Below the pieces are notes generated by a model. That model did not search any database and was not told the origin of the DNA. It saw only the letters and a list, made by a program, of their open reading frames with translations. Source: Chloroflexota bacterium (GTDB taxonomy: Bacteria > Chloroflexota > UBA6077 > FW602-bin22 > JAMCYS01). Taken from it: a stretch of 64,000 bases of DNA. Below, in pieces: positions 1 to 10,105 of the stretch. The position numbers were made by a program, and so were the translations under genes. The number at the start of each line of letters is the position of its first letter. Position 1 is the stretch's first letter. The stretch covers positions 55,546 through 119,545 of the forward strand of contig JAMCYS010000127.1 in assembly GCA_023473795.1 (NCBI GenBank), in the 5' to 3' direction.

Positions 1-1
1 C

Positions 2-631
2 ACTACCAATCTGGTGGCTTTCATGGAAGGCAGCGTCTGTCACACGTCCGTGGCGCCCTTGGGTGGCGGGCACGTGACCAACGACATCGCCGTTGGCTTG
101 CGCACGCCGCTGGGCAGCGCCGAGGAACTGAAACTGGCGGCCGGTCAGGCGCTGTACGCCGAGGTGGCGCCAGACGAAGTGGTGCGTATTCCAGGTTTCG
201 GCGGCGGTGGCAGCGAGGTGAGTCGTCGTCGACTGTGCGAGATCGTAGAAGCGCGTCTGGAGGAGGTCTGCACGGCGATCGCCGGCGAGGTCGTCCGTTC
301 CGGCTATGACGGGCTGCTGCCGGCCGGCGTGGTGCTCACCGGTGGGGTGGCGGAAACGCCTGGCATCGAGACCCTTGCCCAGGAAATCTGCCGCCTGCCG
401 GTGCGCACGGGCCGGCCGCACGGTGTTAGCGGGCTCGGCGATCTGGCTCGCGGCCCGGGATATGCCGCCGGCGTCGGTCTGCTGCTCTGGGGCGCCCAGG
501 CGGAGTACTCGCCGGCGGCGGCCGCCAGCGTGGGCAAGCCAGTCCCGACCGGGCGAGCCGATGGCAGAAGGGCCGTCCTGGCCAAGTCCGCCGGCCGTGT
601 GGGAGTCTGGCTACGGTCATTCCTCCCGTAG
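2..631 (+). CDS. ftsA: Cell division protein FtsA, C-terminal part (5' end outside window)
   Basis: The frame is open from the window edge to TAG at 629-631, so only about 209 C-terminal residues are visible. The stretch APLGGGHVTNDIAVGLRTPL is the FtsA signature for the region in which the filament enters the actin-like nucleotide fold, and VVLTGGVAETPGI matches the second phosphate/adenosine loop of that fold. FtsA is the actin-like protein that tethers FtsZ filaments to the membrane at the division site. The extreme C-terminus (GVWLRSFLP) could be a short amphipathic membrane anchor; this is inference. ftsZ follows on the same strand after 163 bp, the classical ftsA-ftsZ order, which supports the call strongly. 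Confidence 0.93.
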   Translation, partial: TTNLVAFMEGSVCHTSVAPLGGGHVTNDIAVGLRTPLGSAEELKLAAGQALYAEVAPDEVVRIPGFGGGGSEVSRRRLCEIVEARLEEVCTAIAGEVVRSGYDGLLPAGVVLTGGVAETPGIETLAQEICRLPVRTGRPHGVSGLGDLARGPGYAAGVGLLLWGAQAEYSPAAAASVGKPVPTGRADGRRAVLAKSAGRVGVWLRSFLP

Positions 632-794
632 TGCGGCAATTGCCGGCCGCGGCAGCGGGTCCGCGGCTGAGGCGACGAATGGTCGCCAAGTATTCGATGC
701 AGGACGGTATCCGTTCGAAAGTTCGGACAGTCTATTGTAGCGCGAGGGCTGGAGTGCTAGAGTGACAAGCGCAAGGGGACCGCAGGAGGAAGAA

Positions 795-1952
795 GTGGCA
801 ACCTGGGAACAACGACCGGAAGGGTCGCAGGAAGATACCGAGCTGCTCGAGGTTAAGGCTTCCATCAAAGTCGTGGGCGTGGGCGGTGGCGGCACCAACG
901 CGGTCAATCGTATGATCCAGACAGGCGTGAAAGGCGTCGACTTCATTTGCGTCAATACCGACGCCCAGTCTCTCCTTGCCAACCCTGCCAGCAAGAGGAT
1001 TCGCCTTGGCAAGGGACTGGGCGCGGGCGGGGTGCCCATGGTGGGTAAGTCCGCGGCCGACGAGAACAGCACGGAGCTGTACGACGCGCTGAAAGATGCC
1101 GACATGGTCTTCATCACGGCCGGCATGGGCGGCGGCACCGGCACGGGCGCGGCCCCGGTGGTGGCGCAGATCGCTAAGGAAGTGGGCGCGCTCACCGTGG
1201 GCGTGGTGACCAAGCCCTTCGCCTTCGAAGGCAACAAGCGGCGGCTGGTTGCCGAAGAGGGCATCATGCAGCTCAAGGACAAGGTGGATACGCTCATCAC
1301 CATCCCCAACGATCGCTTGCTGCAGGTGGTGGGCAAAGAGACCTCCATCGAAGAGGCTTTCCGCACCGTCGACGATGTGCTTCGCCAGGGCATCCAGGGT
1401 ATTTCTGAGATCATCACCGTGCCCGGTCTTATCAATCGCGACTTTGCGGACGTGCGCTCGATAATGTCGCAGGCCGGCTCGGCCTTGATGGCTATTGGGC
1501 GTGCCAGCGGCGACGACCGCGCGGTCGAGGCTGCCAAGGCTGCCATCGCCAGCCCGCTTCTCGACGTCACGGTCGACGGGGCCCGCGGCGTGCTCTTCAA
1601 CGTCACCGGCGGCCCGGACATGACCCTCTGGGAGGTCAACGAGGCCGCGCAGGTGATCTACAAGGCTGCCGACCCGGAGGCGAACATCATCTTCGGGGCG
1701 GTCATCGACCCGGAGATGAAGGGCGAGATCAAGATCACGCTTCTGGCGGCAGGCTTCAACAGCAAACCGTCCAGTGCCATCTCGGGTTTGCGGGCGGCCG
1801 CTAGCCAGACGAACAGCAGCAATATGCCCCACATCCCCGCGGCCGCGGCTGCCGCCAGTCCCAAGCGGGAGACGAAGCTGCCCGAGTTCGCCGAACAAGA
1901 CATGGAGATCCCGGCTTTCCTGCGCAAATTCTCTCGCGCCAACGCCAACTAG
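795..1952 (+). CDS. ftsZ: Cell division protein FtsZ
   Basis: Tubulin-like GTPase that forms the cytokinetic Z ring. The 385-residue product has the N-terminal nucleotide loop [11 protein letters not shown] (about residues 28-38), the tubulin signature [11 protein letters not shown] (110-120), the catalytic T7 loop NRDFADV (214-220), a short linker rich in Ala, Pro and Ser, and the C-terminal peptide EIPAFLRKF that binds FtsA and other partners. The start is placed at GTG 795 because AGGAGG at 784-789 lies 5 bases upstream; an in-frame GTG at 762 has no comparable ribosome site. The short, untagged N-terminus also fits the family. Confidence 0.97.
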   Translation: MATWEQRPEGSQEDTELLEVKASIKVVGVGGGGTNAVNRMIQTGVKGVDFICVNTDAQSLLANPASKRIRLGKGLGAGGVPMVGKSAADENSTELYDALKDADMVFITAGMGGGTGTGAAPVVAQIAKEVGALTVGVVTKPFAFEGNKRRLVAEEGIMQLKDKVDTLITIPNDRLLQVVGKETSIEEAFRTVDDVLRQGIQGISEIITVPGLINRDFADVRSIMSQAGSALMAIGRASGDDRAVEAAKAAIASPLLDVTVDGARGVLFNVTGGPDMTLWEVNEAAQVIYKAADPEANIIFGAVIDPEMKGEIKITLLAAGFNSKPSSAISGLRAAASQTNSSNMPHIPAAAAAASPKRETKLPEFAEQDMEIPAFLRKFSRANAN

Positions 1953-1997
1953 GGGTCACGACGGCGGTGTCGCGAAGCGGAGCCCGGTGACAGGTCG

Positions 1998-2414
1998 ATG
2001 GCCAATGACAGAGGCCCTCGCCGGGCGACGCGGCGCCGCCGGACTAGCCAGAGCGCGTACGAGTTCGAACGGCTGGTGGCGGAATCTCTAGACGGTTTGC
2101 CCGAGCGCTTCCGCCAGCGCCTGGCCAACGTCGCGGTCGTCGTCGAAGACGAGCCCAGTCCCGAGGAGCAGGATGAGACGGGGCACGACCAGTCCGAGCC
2201 TCTCTTTGGGCTCTACCAGGGCACGCCCCTCACCGCCCGGGGCAGCGGCTACGGTATGGTCTTGCCGGACAAGATAACCATCTTCCGGGGGCCCATCGAG
2301 CGCTTCTGCCGTTCCCGGCGGGAGATGCGGTGGGAAGTGCGCCGCACAGTCGTGCATGAGTTCGCCCACCACTTTGGCATCGACGACGACCACCTGGACG
2401 AGCTAGGCATTTAG
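1998..2414 (+). CDS. Zincin-like metallopeptidase family protein
   Basis: A 138-residue protein whose C-terminus carries VVHEFAHHFGIDDDHLDELG. This is an HExxH zinc site followed by the DDxHLxxLG tail of the small bacterial metallopeptidase family often annotated as PF06262/DUF1025. Other family features seen are an N-terminal segment YEFERLVAESLDGLPERF and a middle motif LFGLYQGTPL. The substrate is unknown for this family. It starts 45 bp after ftsZ on the same strand and is probably cotranscribed. No strong ribosome site precedes ATG 1998, so the start could be slightly different. Confidence 0.82.
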   Translation: MANDRGPRRATRRRRTSQSAYEFERLVAESLDGLPERFRQRLANVAVVVEDEPSPEEQDETGHDQSEPLFGLYQGTPLTARGSGYGMVLPDKITIFRGPIERFCRSRREMRWEVRRTVVHEFAHHFGIDDDHLDELGI

Positions 2415-2590
2415 GCTGGCCGCGAGCGTGGCCGAGGCTTCACTCAACGCTATCCTCCCCCCTTCGCGAAATAGCCAAAACGTACTAGTTTACAATGGCA
2501 CGCCTTGGTAGTATGATTGTGCTCAACGTAGCTACGTTCTATGGCAGTGTTGCCAGGAAGCCAAGCGCATTCGTACGAGGAGGTATGGTG

Positions 2591-5500
2591 ATGGCGAACG
2601 GAGCACGCGCTCGCCGGCTGGCACTCAATCTGTTCCTGGTCGTGGCCCTGCTGATCAATCTGCTGCCCGGCGTGGCCCTGGGAGCGCCCACTCCCACGCC
2701 GACGGCCGCTGCCACGCCCAGCGCGACGGCAAAGGCCAGCCTACCACCGCCGACGCCCGCACCGAGTCCTTCACGGGCACCCGCTATCGCAACCCCGACG
2801 CCCACCGCTACGTTCGCCCCTGCCACTCCTACCGTCGCGCCAACTTCCACGCCAACCGTCACCCCGGCTGTGCCCGCCGCCGGTCTCGTGGCCGATGGGG
2901 CGGGTGCCAGCCTGACGCTGCCTGGCGAGGGCACCCTGGTCGTGCCATCGGGCGCACTCACCGGACGGGCACGCTTTGGCCTGTCGATGGGTCGGTCGCG
3001 TAGCGAGGCGGGTCTGGCGCGGCTGCACCCAATCACAGACCCCTTCGAGATCTCGGCGAGGGCTGAGCCGGCCGGCAAAGCCGTCACCCGTCTCGAGCGG
3101 GCGCTCACCCTGCGCTTGAACTTGGACCGTGCCTCGGTGCCCAAGGAGCGCTTGGCCAAGCCAGAGGCGCTGTTGCGCACCCAGAAGGGCTGGGAGGCCG
3201 TTGGCTCGGCCTTCGACAGAGCCACTAGCACCCTCTCGCTGGAGCTCGCTGAGCTGCCCGCGGTGGTCGTGGTGGTCGACGGCGCCCAGGAAGCTAACCC
3301 CGAGGGCTGGGACCCCACTGACCCGGCGGGCGTGCAGCTGGGCGATGGGGGTTGGGGGGTTGCCTACTCGGATGGGGCCAACGTCCTGTTTAGGCGCAGT
3401 CTGCCCAGCCAGGGCCCCGACTACTGGCTAGGCGCCGTGACGATTGAGACGAGCGCCGACAAGCCGGCTTTGGTTCGCCTGGGTGACACCCTGGTGGCCG
3501 TATACCGAAAGGTGTCCGGGACTTACAGACAGGCCTTTGTGCGCACCTCTACCGACTACGGTGCCACCTGGTCGGCGCCACAACAATTGACGGGCGAGAC
3601 GGTCGACGTCTATCAGGTCCAGGCTGTGATCGACGGCGACACAGCCTACCTCTTCTGGAGCCTGAGCAACTCCTCGCGGCAGCTGTGGTACCGAACCTCG
3701 ACCGACCTGGTGAACTGGAGCGCCGCCTCGCTGGTAGGCCGAGCCATCGGGTCCACCGTCCTCTCCGTGGACCCCTCTTTCGACATCGAGCGTTCGCCCT
3801 CGGGCGACTGGTGTCTGGTCTGGCGCGATGTCTCCACGGTGGAGGACTTCCCCGGCGCGGCCTACAACGCCTCCTACCCGGTGGCCTGGTTCGGCTCCTC
3901 GCCCGATCTATCCTCGACGAACTGGGCCAACGTGCACGAGGCCACCTGGCCCTATTCCGACGCCGGCTCCGGGGGAATGAGCCTCGCCGTGGCTGGCGGG
4001 GGTACGCTCTACCTGGGCTACACCCACGGCTACCGCTGGGATTCCTACGCCTACTACCGCACCAGCGGCGACGGCGGGGCTACCTGGTCGGAGCGAACGA
4101 TCTTTGGCTACGAGCCTAGCCGACCTACGGATGGCTGGCAAGACGTGTGGGCGGGCAACACTAACCTGGCGCTGGACGACGCGGGGGCGGTGCGCGCCTT
4201 CTGGGACATGAGCGCCGGCTCCGTGGGCGGCAGTGATACCTACGGGGCGCAGGTCTTCTGGAGCGACCTGCCGGGCGGGCCCATCACTGCCGTGCCGGCG
4301 GGGGCTGAAGTGCAGAGCCAGCTGGGCAACGTCTGCTGGTCCTGCTACCGGGCCGACCCGGTAAGCACGACCACGGGCAACTTCACCCTGCCCGAGACCG
4401 ATGTCGCCGTGTCGGGCCGCGGCCTGGGTGTGGCCTTCACGCGCACCTACAACTCCGGGCGGCTGGTCGATGGGCCCTTGGGCTACGGCTGGACCCATGA
4501 CTACGACACGCGGCTGACGGTGTTTGCAGGCGGCCAAGTAATAATCGTCGACGGCTCCGGCCGCAACGATCTCTATACCCCAGCTTCGGGCGGCGGCTAC
4601 ACGGCGCCGCCGGGCAGGTTCGTCACGCTGGCGCACAACCAGGACGGCAGCTGGACGCTCACCGAGCGTAATCAGGTCAGGCAGACCTTCTCGCCCGCGG
4701 GCAATCTCGTCAGTCTGGCCGACCGCAACGGCAACACCGTTTCCCTGGCCTACGACGAGAACGGCCGGTTGTCCTCGATCACGGATCCGGCAGGACGGGC
4801 CCTCAGCTTCACCTATAACGGCCAGCGCCTCGCCAGCCTCACGGACGCGCTCGGTCGGTCGGTCGGCTATACTTACAGCCCCGCTGGCGACCTGAGCACG
4901 GTCACCGACGTACGGGGCAAGGTCTGGACCTACACCTACGACGATGCCCACCGCCTCTTGACCAAGGTCGATCCCCACAGCCATACCGTGCTCGCCAACA
5001 CCTACGGCTCGCTGGGCCGGGTGAAGAACCAGAAGGATGCCAAGAACGTCGAGACCGTCTTCAACTACGGCGTCGGCGTCAACTCGGCCGTCGACCCGCG
5101 CGGCGACAGCACGACCTACCAGTTTGACACCCTGTATCGCGTGACCAAGATTGTCGACGCCGATGGCAAAGAGGTTTACCAATACTGGGACACCGCCAAC
5201 AATCTGACGCGCCTCCGTGACCAGCGCAAGTCCGTCGAGGAGAACACATACTATACGTACGACGCCTATGGCAACGTACTCACCCGTACGAACGGCCTTT
5301 ACAACGTCTGGACCTACACATACAACGCCTTCAACGACGTAACGACCGCGCGGGACCCGCTCAACCACGCGACAACCTACGGTTACGACACGCCGGGCAA
5401 CCTGACGAGCGTCACCAATGCCAAGAACGAGCAGACGACCTTCGGCTACGACGCCTACGGGCAACTCACCTCGGTCAGCGATGCCCGTAACAAGGTCACG

Positions 5501-8341
5501 ACCTTCGCCTACGACACCTACGGCAACCAGACGACGCTGACCGACCCCTACGACAAGATCTGGACCTCGACCTACGACCTGGCCGGGCGCAAGACCGGGG
5601 TCAGCGACCCCCTGAGCCACTCTGCCTCGTTCGACTACGACGCCGCGGGTAACCTGCTGAGCGCGACCGACGGCCGGGACAAGACGACCACCTACGCCTA
5701 CGACGACGCCGGCAACCGCACCGCCGTCACCGACCCCAACCTGAAGGTGACGACGTACGCCTACGACGAGAAGAATCGGCTGGTTTCGCTCACCGACGCG
5801 GCCAACGGTATCACGACCTACGCGTACGACGCCAACGACAACCTGCTCTCAATCACCGACGCCAACAACCACGCCCGAACTTGGACCTATGGCAAGCTCA
5901 ACCGCGTGCTCAGCGAAACCGACGCCCTGGGCAAGGTCACGACCTACGAATACGATGGCGCCGGCAACCGCGCCAAGCGCATAGATCCGATGGGGGCGGT
6001 GACCCTCTACGCCTACGATACGATCAGCAGGCTGACCTCGGTCAGCTTCCCCACAGGCTACATCGTCTACGCCTACAACGCCGCCAACCTGCGCACCTCG
6101 CTGACCGACGCCACGGGCGCGACCGCATACGCCTACGACGAGCTCGACCGGCTGACCTCCGTGACCCAGCCGGGCAACAGGGTGGTGGGCTACCAGTACG
6201 ACGCCGCGGGCAACCGCACGCGCCTCGCCTACCCGGACAACAAGGTCGTCGATTACGCCTACGACGACGCCAACCGGATGAGCACCGTGACCGACTGGCT
6301 CAACCGGGTCACGAGCTACACGTACGATGACGCCGGGCGGCTGGTAACGACCTCCCTGCCCAACGGCGTGGTCGAGACCCTGGCCTACAACAACGCCAAC
6401 CAGTTGACGAGCCTAGCCGCCGCCAGGAACGGCACCACTCTCACCAGCTTCGCCTACGCTCTCGACGACGCCGGGGTGCGCGCGGCCGTGCAGGACCTTG
6501 CCGGCAGCGAGACCTACAACTACGACGACCTGTACCGGCTGACGGGGGCCACCTATGCCGACAACGCCACCCAGACCTACAGCTACGACGCCGTGGGCAA
6601 CCGCTCGGGCCTGAGCGGCGTGACCTACGACGACCAGGGGCAGCCGGTGCCCTTCGACCACACCTACGCCTATGACGAGGCGGACAGGCTGACGGCGGGG
6701 GCGGGGGCGACCTACACCTACGACGATAACGGCAACCAGGCCAGTCGCACGCGGGGGGGCGCGACCACCTACTACTGCTGGGACGCGCTGAATCGGCTGG
6801 CGGAGACCACGGACGCGGCCCCTTGCCCGACGGTGCTGCGAATCAACGCCGGGGTCGGCACCTACGCCGACACGGCGGGCAACCAGTGGTCGGCGGACTG
6901 GGGCTACACGGGCGGCTCCACCCTTACCAGCGCCTCGGCCATCGCCGGCACTGACGACGACGCGCTGTATCAGACCGAACGCTACGGCGCCTTCAGCTAC
7001 GCGCTTCCCATGCCGAACGGCGAGTACACGCTGACGCTGAAGTTCGCCGAACTCTACTGCACGAGCGCCAACTGCCGCAAGTTCAACGTGGCAGTAGAGG
7101 GGGCCACCGTGCTCCAGGACTTCGACGTCTTCGCGGCGGCTGGGGGGCGGTTCATCGCCCACGACCGTACTTTCACCGTCAACGTGAGCGATGGAGTCCT
7201 GAACCTTCAGTTCAGCAAAGTGGTGGCCGACGCCACAGTGCAGGGCATCCAGGTCGTGCGCAACGGCGTGGGCAGCCTGAGCAACACCTACAGCTACCGG
7301 GGCGACGGCCTGCGGGGCGGCAAGACGGAGGGCGGCAGCACCACCACCTACACCTGGGACCTGAACGCGGGCCTGCCGGTGGTGCTGCGGGACGGCGCCA
7401 ACACCTACGTCTACGGCCTGGGGCTGATCAGCCAGACGGACGATTTGGGGAATCAGACCTACTTCCTGGGCGACGGGCTGGGCAGCACGCGGGCGCTGAC
7501 GGATGCCGCGGGCGAGGTGGTGGCTACCTATGACTACGACGTCTTTGGGGCCCCGCGTGCCGGCACGGGCACGGGGAGCACGGAGTACCGCTTCACCGGC
7601 CAGCAGGACGACGCCGCCCTGGGCTACCAGTACCTGCGGGCCAGGTACTACGACCCGGCCACCGGCAGGTTCATCAGCAGGGACCCGTTCCAGGGGTCCG
7701 TCGGCACTCCAGGGAGCCTGCACCGGTACGCATATGGGCTGAACAATCCTTCGAACTACGCCGATCCGACCGGCAAATTGGCCTGGGTGGTGGCCGGAGC
7801 GCTGATCGGCGGCGCGCTTGGTGCTGGCACCTACGCGGTGACGCACTGGGAGCAGATACAACGTGGCGACGTCAACTGGGGTGAGGCCGCTGTCTACGCC
7901 GGAGCCGGTGCACTGGCAGGCTCGGGTGTGGGCGCCGTGGCCGAGCTGTTGGGTGGCTCGGTGGCCGTGGCTAGTGGGTGGGGTGGTGCGGCTCCGGCAG
8001 TCCCGCTGGCTGCGTCGAACTGGCGGCAGGCAGAGCAGGCAGCAGGGCAGTTTATCAATCAGGCAAAGAACACGCTCCAGTTCCAGAGCCCATCATTGAC
8101 AGCCAACTATCGCGTGCCGGATTTTGCGGGGTCCCTTGCTAGCGGCCGTCCATACATCGCTGACTGCAAGTATGTCCAGCAATTGACGACCGTAACCGAT
8201 CAGCTTCGGGACTATCTGGAACTGTCTAGGGGGTCTGGGGGAGAGCTCTACCTGTTTGTTCGCGCCAGCACTACCATGTCCGACAGTTTCAGTAATTGGG
8301 TCTCCAGCAATGGCGTGCAAGTGCTCCCGTTTTTCCGGTAG
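2591..8341 (+). CDS. Secreted WapA-like Rhs/YD-repeat polymorphic toxin with REase-fold tip
   Basis: A 1916-residue giant. Start ATG 2591 has GAGGAGG at 2577-2583. Order of parts seen: Sec-type signal peptide (residues 1 to about 32, hydrophobic core LFLVVALLINLLPG); Pro/Thr/Ala linker; sialidase-like Asp-box repeats (TDYGATWS about 320, GDGGATWS about 495); DUF6531-type entry DPVSTTTGNF (about 588); dozens of YD repeats; an inserted malectin-like domain (about 1414-1557); Rhs core with RYYDPATGRFISRDPF (about 1690); and a variable C-terminal tip from about 1728. The tip has VPDF about 1840 and DCK about 1857, then QLRDYLEL, which fits a PD-(D/E)xK nuclease toxin of the Tox-REase type. Known Rhs biology: the YD shell encapsulates the toxin and the tip is cut off for delivery. 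No secretion machinery is nearby, so Sec export as in WapA is inferred. Confidence 0.9.
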   Translation: MANGARARRLALNLFLVVALLINLLPGVALGAPTPTPTAAATPSATAKASLPPPTPAPSPSRAPAIATPTPTATFAPATPTVAPTSTPTVTPAVPAAGLVADGAGASLTLPGEGTLVVPSGALTGRARFGLSMGRSRSEAGLARLHPITDPFEISARAEPAGKAVTRLERALTLRLNLDRASVPKERLAKPEALLRTQKGWEAVGSAFDRATSTLSLELAELPAVVVVVDGAQEANPEGWDPTDPAGVQLGDGGWGVAYSDGANVLFRRSLPSQGPDYWLGAVTIETSADKPALVRLGDTLVAVYRKVSGTYRQAFVRTSTDYGATWSAPQQLTGETVDVYQVQAVIDGDTAYLFWSLSNSSRQLWYRTSTDLVNWSAASLVGRAIGSTVLSVDPSFDIERSPSGDWCLVWRDVSTVEDFPGAAYNASYPVAWFGSSPDLSSTNWANVHEATWPYSDAGSGGMSLAVAGGGTLYLGYTHGYRWDSYAYYRTSGDGGATWSERTIFGYEPSRPTDGWQDVWAGNTNLALDDAGAVRAFWDMSAGSVGGSDTYGAQVFWSDLPGGPITAVPAGAEVQSQLGNVCWSCYRADPVSTTTGNFTLPETDVAVSGRGLGVAFTRTYNSGRLVDGPLGYGWTHDYDTRLTVFAGGQVIIVDGSGRNDLYTPASGGGYTAPPGRFVTLAHNQDGSWTLTERNQVRQTFSPAGNLVSLADRNGNTVSLAYDENGRLSSITDPAGRALSFTYNGQRLASLTDALGRSVGYTYSPAGDLSTVTDVRGKVWTYTYDDAHRLLTKVDPHSHTVLANTYGSLGRVKNQKDAKNVETVFNYGVGVNSAVDPRGDSTTYQFDTLYRVTKIVDADGKEVYQYWDTANNLTRLRDQRKSVEENTYYTYDAYGNVLTRTNGLYNVWTYTYNAFNDVTTARDPLNHATTYGYDTPGNLTSVTNAKNEQTTFGYDAYGQLTSVSDARNKVTTFAYDTYGNQTTLTDPYDKIWTSTYDLAGRKTGVSDPLSHSASFDYDAAGNLLSATDGRDKTTTYAYDDAGNRTAVTDPNLKVTTYAYDEKNRLVSLTDAANGITTYAYDANDNLLSITDANNHARTWTYGKLNRVLSETDALGKVTTYEYDGAGNRAKRIDPMGAVTLYAYDTISRLTSVSFPTGYIVYAYNAANLRTSLTDATGATAYAYDELDRLTSVTQPGNRVVGYQYDAAGNRTRLAYPDNKVVDYAYDDANRMSTVTDWLNRVTSYTYDDAGRLVTTSLPNGVVETLAYNNANQLTSLAAARNGTTLTSFAYALDDAGVRAAVQDLAGSETYNYDDLYRLTGATYADNATQTYSYDAVGNRSGLSGVTYDDQGQPVPFDHTYAYDEADRLTAGAGATYTYDDNGNQASRTRGGATTYYCWDALNRLAETTDAAPCPTVLRINAGVGTYADTAGNQWSADWGYTGGSTLTSASAIAGTDDDALYQTERYGAFSYALPMPNGEYTLTLKFAELYCTSANCRKFNVAVEGATVLQDFDVFAAAGGRFIAHDRTFTVNVSDGVLNLQFSKVVADATVQGIQVVRNGVGSLSNTYSYRGDGLRGGKTEGGSTTTYTWDLNAGLPVVLRDGANTYVYGLGLISQTDDLGNQTYFLGDGLGSTRALTDAAGEVVATYDYDVFGAPRAGTGTGSTEYRFTGQQDDAALGYQYLRARYYDPATGRFISRDPFQGSVGTPGSLHRYAYGLNNPSNYADPTGKLAWVVAGALIGGALGAGTYAVTHWEQIQRGDVNWGEAAVYAGAGALAGSGVGAVAELLGGSVAVASGWGGAAPAVPLAASNWRQAEQAAGQFINQAKNTLQFQSPSLTANYRVPDFAGSLASGRPYIADCKYVQQLTTVTDQLRDYLELSRGSGGELYLFVRASTTMSDSFSNWVSSNGVQVLPFFR

Positions 8342-9304
8342 CCATTGTCACGACTTGGTTCGTGGGCCGAATCGGCGATGGCTGCCTCCTGCTGGTTCTC
8401 TTTGTAGAGCCTCGACATTGGTGGTTGGGGGCACGGATCGGCTGGCACCCGAACGGCCGGTAATGCCCGTGCAGGTGGGTCGGTGTGTGTTGGCGGCCAG
8501 CAGAAGTGAGTACGGCCGTGACCGGGGTTAGCTGAGAGGCGCCCGGCCTGTGGCAGGGAGGCGGTACTTGGACGAAAGTGCACGGAGGGAGATCGAGCAG
8601 CGTGAGAGAGAGACAGCCCCAATAATCGCAGATCTGTCGAGAGTAGGTCTGAGGGTGCGGTGGGTCACAGACCTTGATTCCAGAGCGCCCGAGACGGCCA
8701 AGGCGATGCATGTTCTTCTCTATTGGTTACCCAGGGCTAGGAACTACTGGGTCAAGTTCGGGATCCTCCGCGCGCTCTCGGCGAAGTGGGCCAAACCGGC
8801 AGCGGCCAGGCCGCTAGTTGACGAGTTCGAACGAGGGGAGGATCCGACCGGGTTTCTCAAATGGCAAGTTGCCGCCGCCCTTTCCGTGGTGGCGGACGAC
8901 ACGGTCTTCGGGGAGATAACCAGTCTGGCCCAAGACAGGCGACACGGGCGCGCGCGAGAGATGCTCATGTTGGCCCTCGCCAATATGCGCAACCCACAAG
9001 CGGTCGAGGTCCTGATTGAGCTACTAGACGACGAAGAGGTAGCCGGTCACGCCGTGATGGCGCTCGGCAAGCTGCGAGCCCAAGCGGCCCGGCCTTATAT
9101 AGAGCCGTTTCTTGCCCATTCCAAGGCGTGGGTGAGGCGGGAGGCAAGGAAGGCGCTGGCCAAGATCGACAAGGCGCGGCAAGCAGGCTAGATATGCGCC
9201 GGCTCAGAGGCACGGGCGGGAAGTCCTACCTGCTGCGGTCAATAGGATGGGCCGGGGTTGGGCGGTAAGCGTTCAGTCGGTGGCAGGTATCGGGCAGCGG
9301 CAAC
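7541..9304 (+). repeat. 1764-bp tandem duplication, unit 1 (Rhs core end + toxin tip + immunity)
   Basis: The unit begins in the Rhs core codon for V of VFGAPRAG, runs through the toxin tip of the large gene, the HEAT-repeat gene and a short linker, and is repeated directly at +1764. About six substitutions lie in the first 130 bases (Rhs core). From there to the end I see none, including all overlapping reading frames. Confidence 0.93.
8568..9191 (+). CDS. HEAT-repeat protein, candidate immunity to the REase-type Rhs tip (copy 1)
   Basis: A 207-residue cytosolic protein with tandem helical repeats of PBS-lyase/HEAT type, clearest at AREMLMLALANMRNPQAVEVL, then ELLDDEEVAGHAVMALGKL and PYIEPFLAHSKAWVRREARKAL. 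No signal peptide or membrane segment. I place the start at TTG 8568 because AGGGAGG at 8555-8561 is 6 bases upstream; GTG 8550 would add six residues. It lies 226 bp after the Rhs toxin tip and is duplicated with it. That is the pattern expected of an immunity gene, although its toxin-blocking role is inferred from position only. Confidence 0.75.
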   Translation: MDESARREIEQRERETAPIIADLSRVGLRVRWVTDLDSRAPETAKAMHVLLYWLPRARNYWVKFGILRALSAKWAKPAAARPLVDEFERGEDPTGFLKWQVAAALSVVADDTVFGEITSLAQDRRHGRAREMLMLALANMRNPQAVEVLIELLDDEEVAGHAVMALGKLRAQAARPYIEPFLAHSKAWVRREARKALAKIDKARQAG

Positions 9305-10105
9305 GTCTTCGGGGCCCCGCGTGCCGGCACGGGCACGGGGAGCACCGAGTACCGCTTCACCGGCCAGCAGGACGACGCCAGCCTGGGCTACCAGTACCTG
9401 CGGGCCAGGTACTACGATCCGGCCACGGGCAGGTTCATCAGCAGGGACCCGTTCCAGGGGTCCGTCGGCACTCCAGGGAGCCTGCACCGGTACGCATATG
9501 GGCTGAACAATCCTTCGAACTACGCCGATCCGACCGGCAAATTGGCCTGGGTGGTGGCCGGAGCGCTGATCGGCGGCGCGCTTGGTGCTGGCACCTACGC
9601 GGTGACGCACTGGGAGCAGATACAACGTGGCGACGTCAACTGGGGTGAGGCCGCTGTCTACGCCGGAGCCGGTGCACTGGCAGGCTCGGGTGTGGGCGCC
9701 GTGGCCGAGCTGTTGGGTGGCTCGGTGGCCGTGGCTAGTGGGTGGGGTGGTGCGGCTCCGGCAGTCCCGCTGGCTGCGTCGAACTGGCGGCAGGCAGAGC
9801 AGGCAGCAGGGCAGTTTATCAATCAGGCAAAGAACACGCTCCAGTTCCAGAGCCCATCATTGACAGCCAACTATCGCGTGCCGGATTTTGCGGGGTCCCT
9901 TGCTAGCGGCCGTCCATACATCGCTGACTGCAAGTATGTCCAGCAATTGACGACCGTAACCGATCAGCTTCGGGACTATCTGGAACTGTCTAGGGGGTCT
10001 GGGGGAGAGCTCTACCTGTTTGTTCGCGCCAGCACTACCATGTCCGACAGTTTCAGTAATTGGGTCTCCAGCAATGGCGTGCAAGTGCTCCCGTTTTTCC
10101 GGTAG
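9269..10105 (+). pseudogene. Orphan (start-less) Rhs tip cassette carrying the same REase-type toxin
   Basis: After an in-frame TAA at 9266-9268 the frame is open through a partial Rhs core (VFGAPRAGTG, then RYYDPATGRFISRDPF) and the whole toxin tip. The tip is identical in protein sequence to the last 187 residues of the big Rhs gene. There is no ATG, GTG or TTG between the TAA and the core; the first canonical start is TTG 9542, inside the tip. This is the hallmark of silent orphan Rhs-CT modules. They serve as donors that can recombine into the full-length gene through the shared core. Expression from TTG 9542 cannot be excluded but would make a naked toxin. Confidence 0.85.

Noticed and set aside
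3908..5620. 570-residue open frame antisense to the Rhs gene
   Set aside because: It mirrors the YD-repeat codons on the opposite strand in high-GC DNA, has a Val/Gly/Arg-rich low-information sequence and no ribosome site.
4354..6750. Possible CRISPR-like or satellite repeats
   Set aside because: The recurring TACGACGCC-like units are in-frame YD-repeat codons of uneven spacing, not identical direct repeats with spacers.
6413..7861. 482-residue open frame antisense to the Rhs core
   Set aside because: Shadow frame of the repeated coding sequence; its fragments recur antisense to every Rhs core copy.
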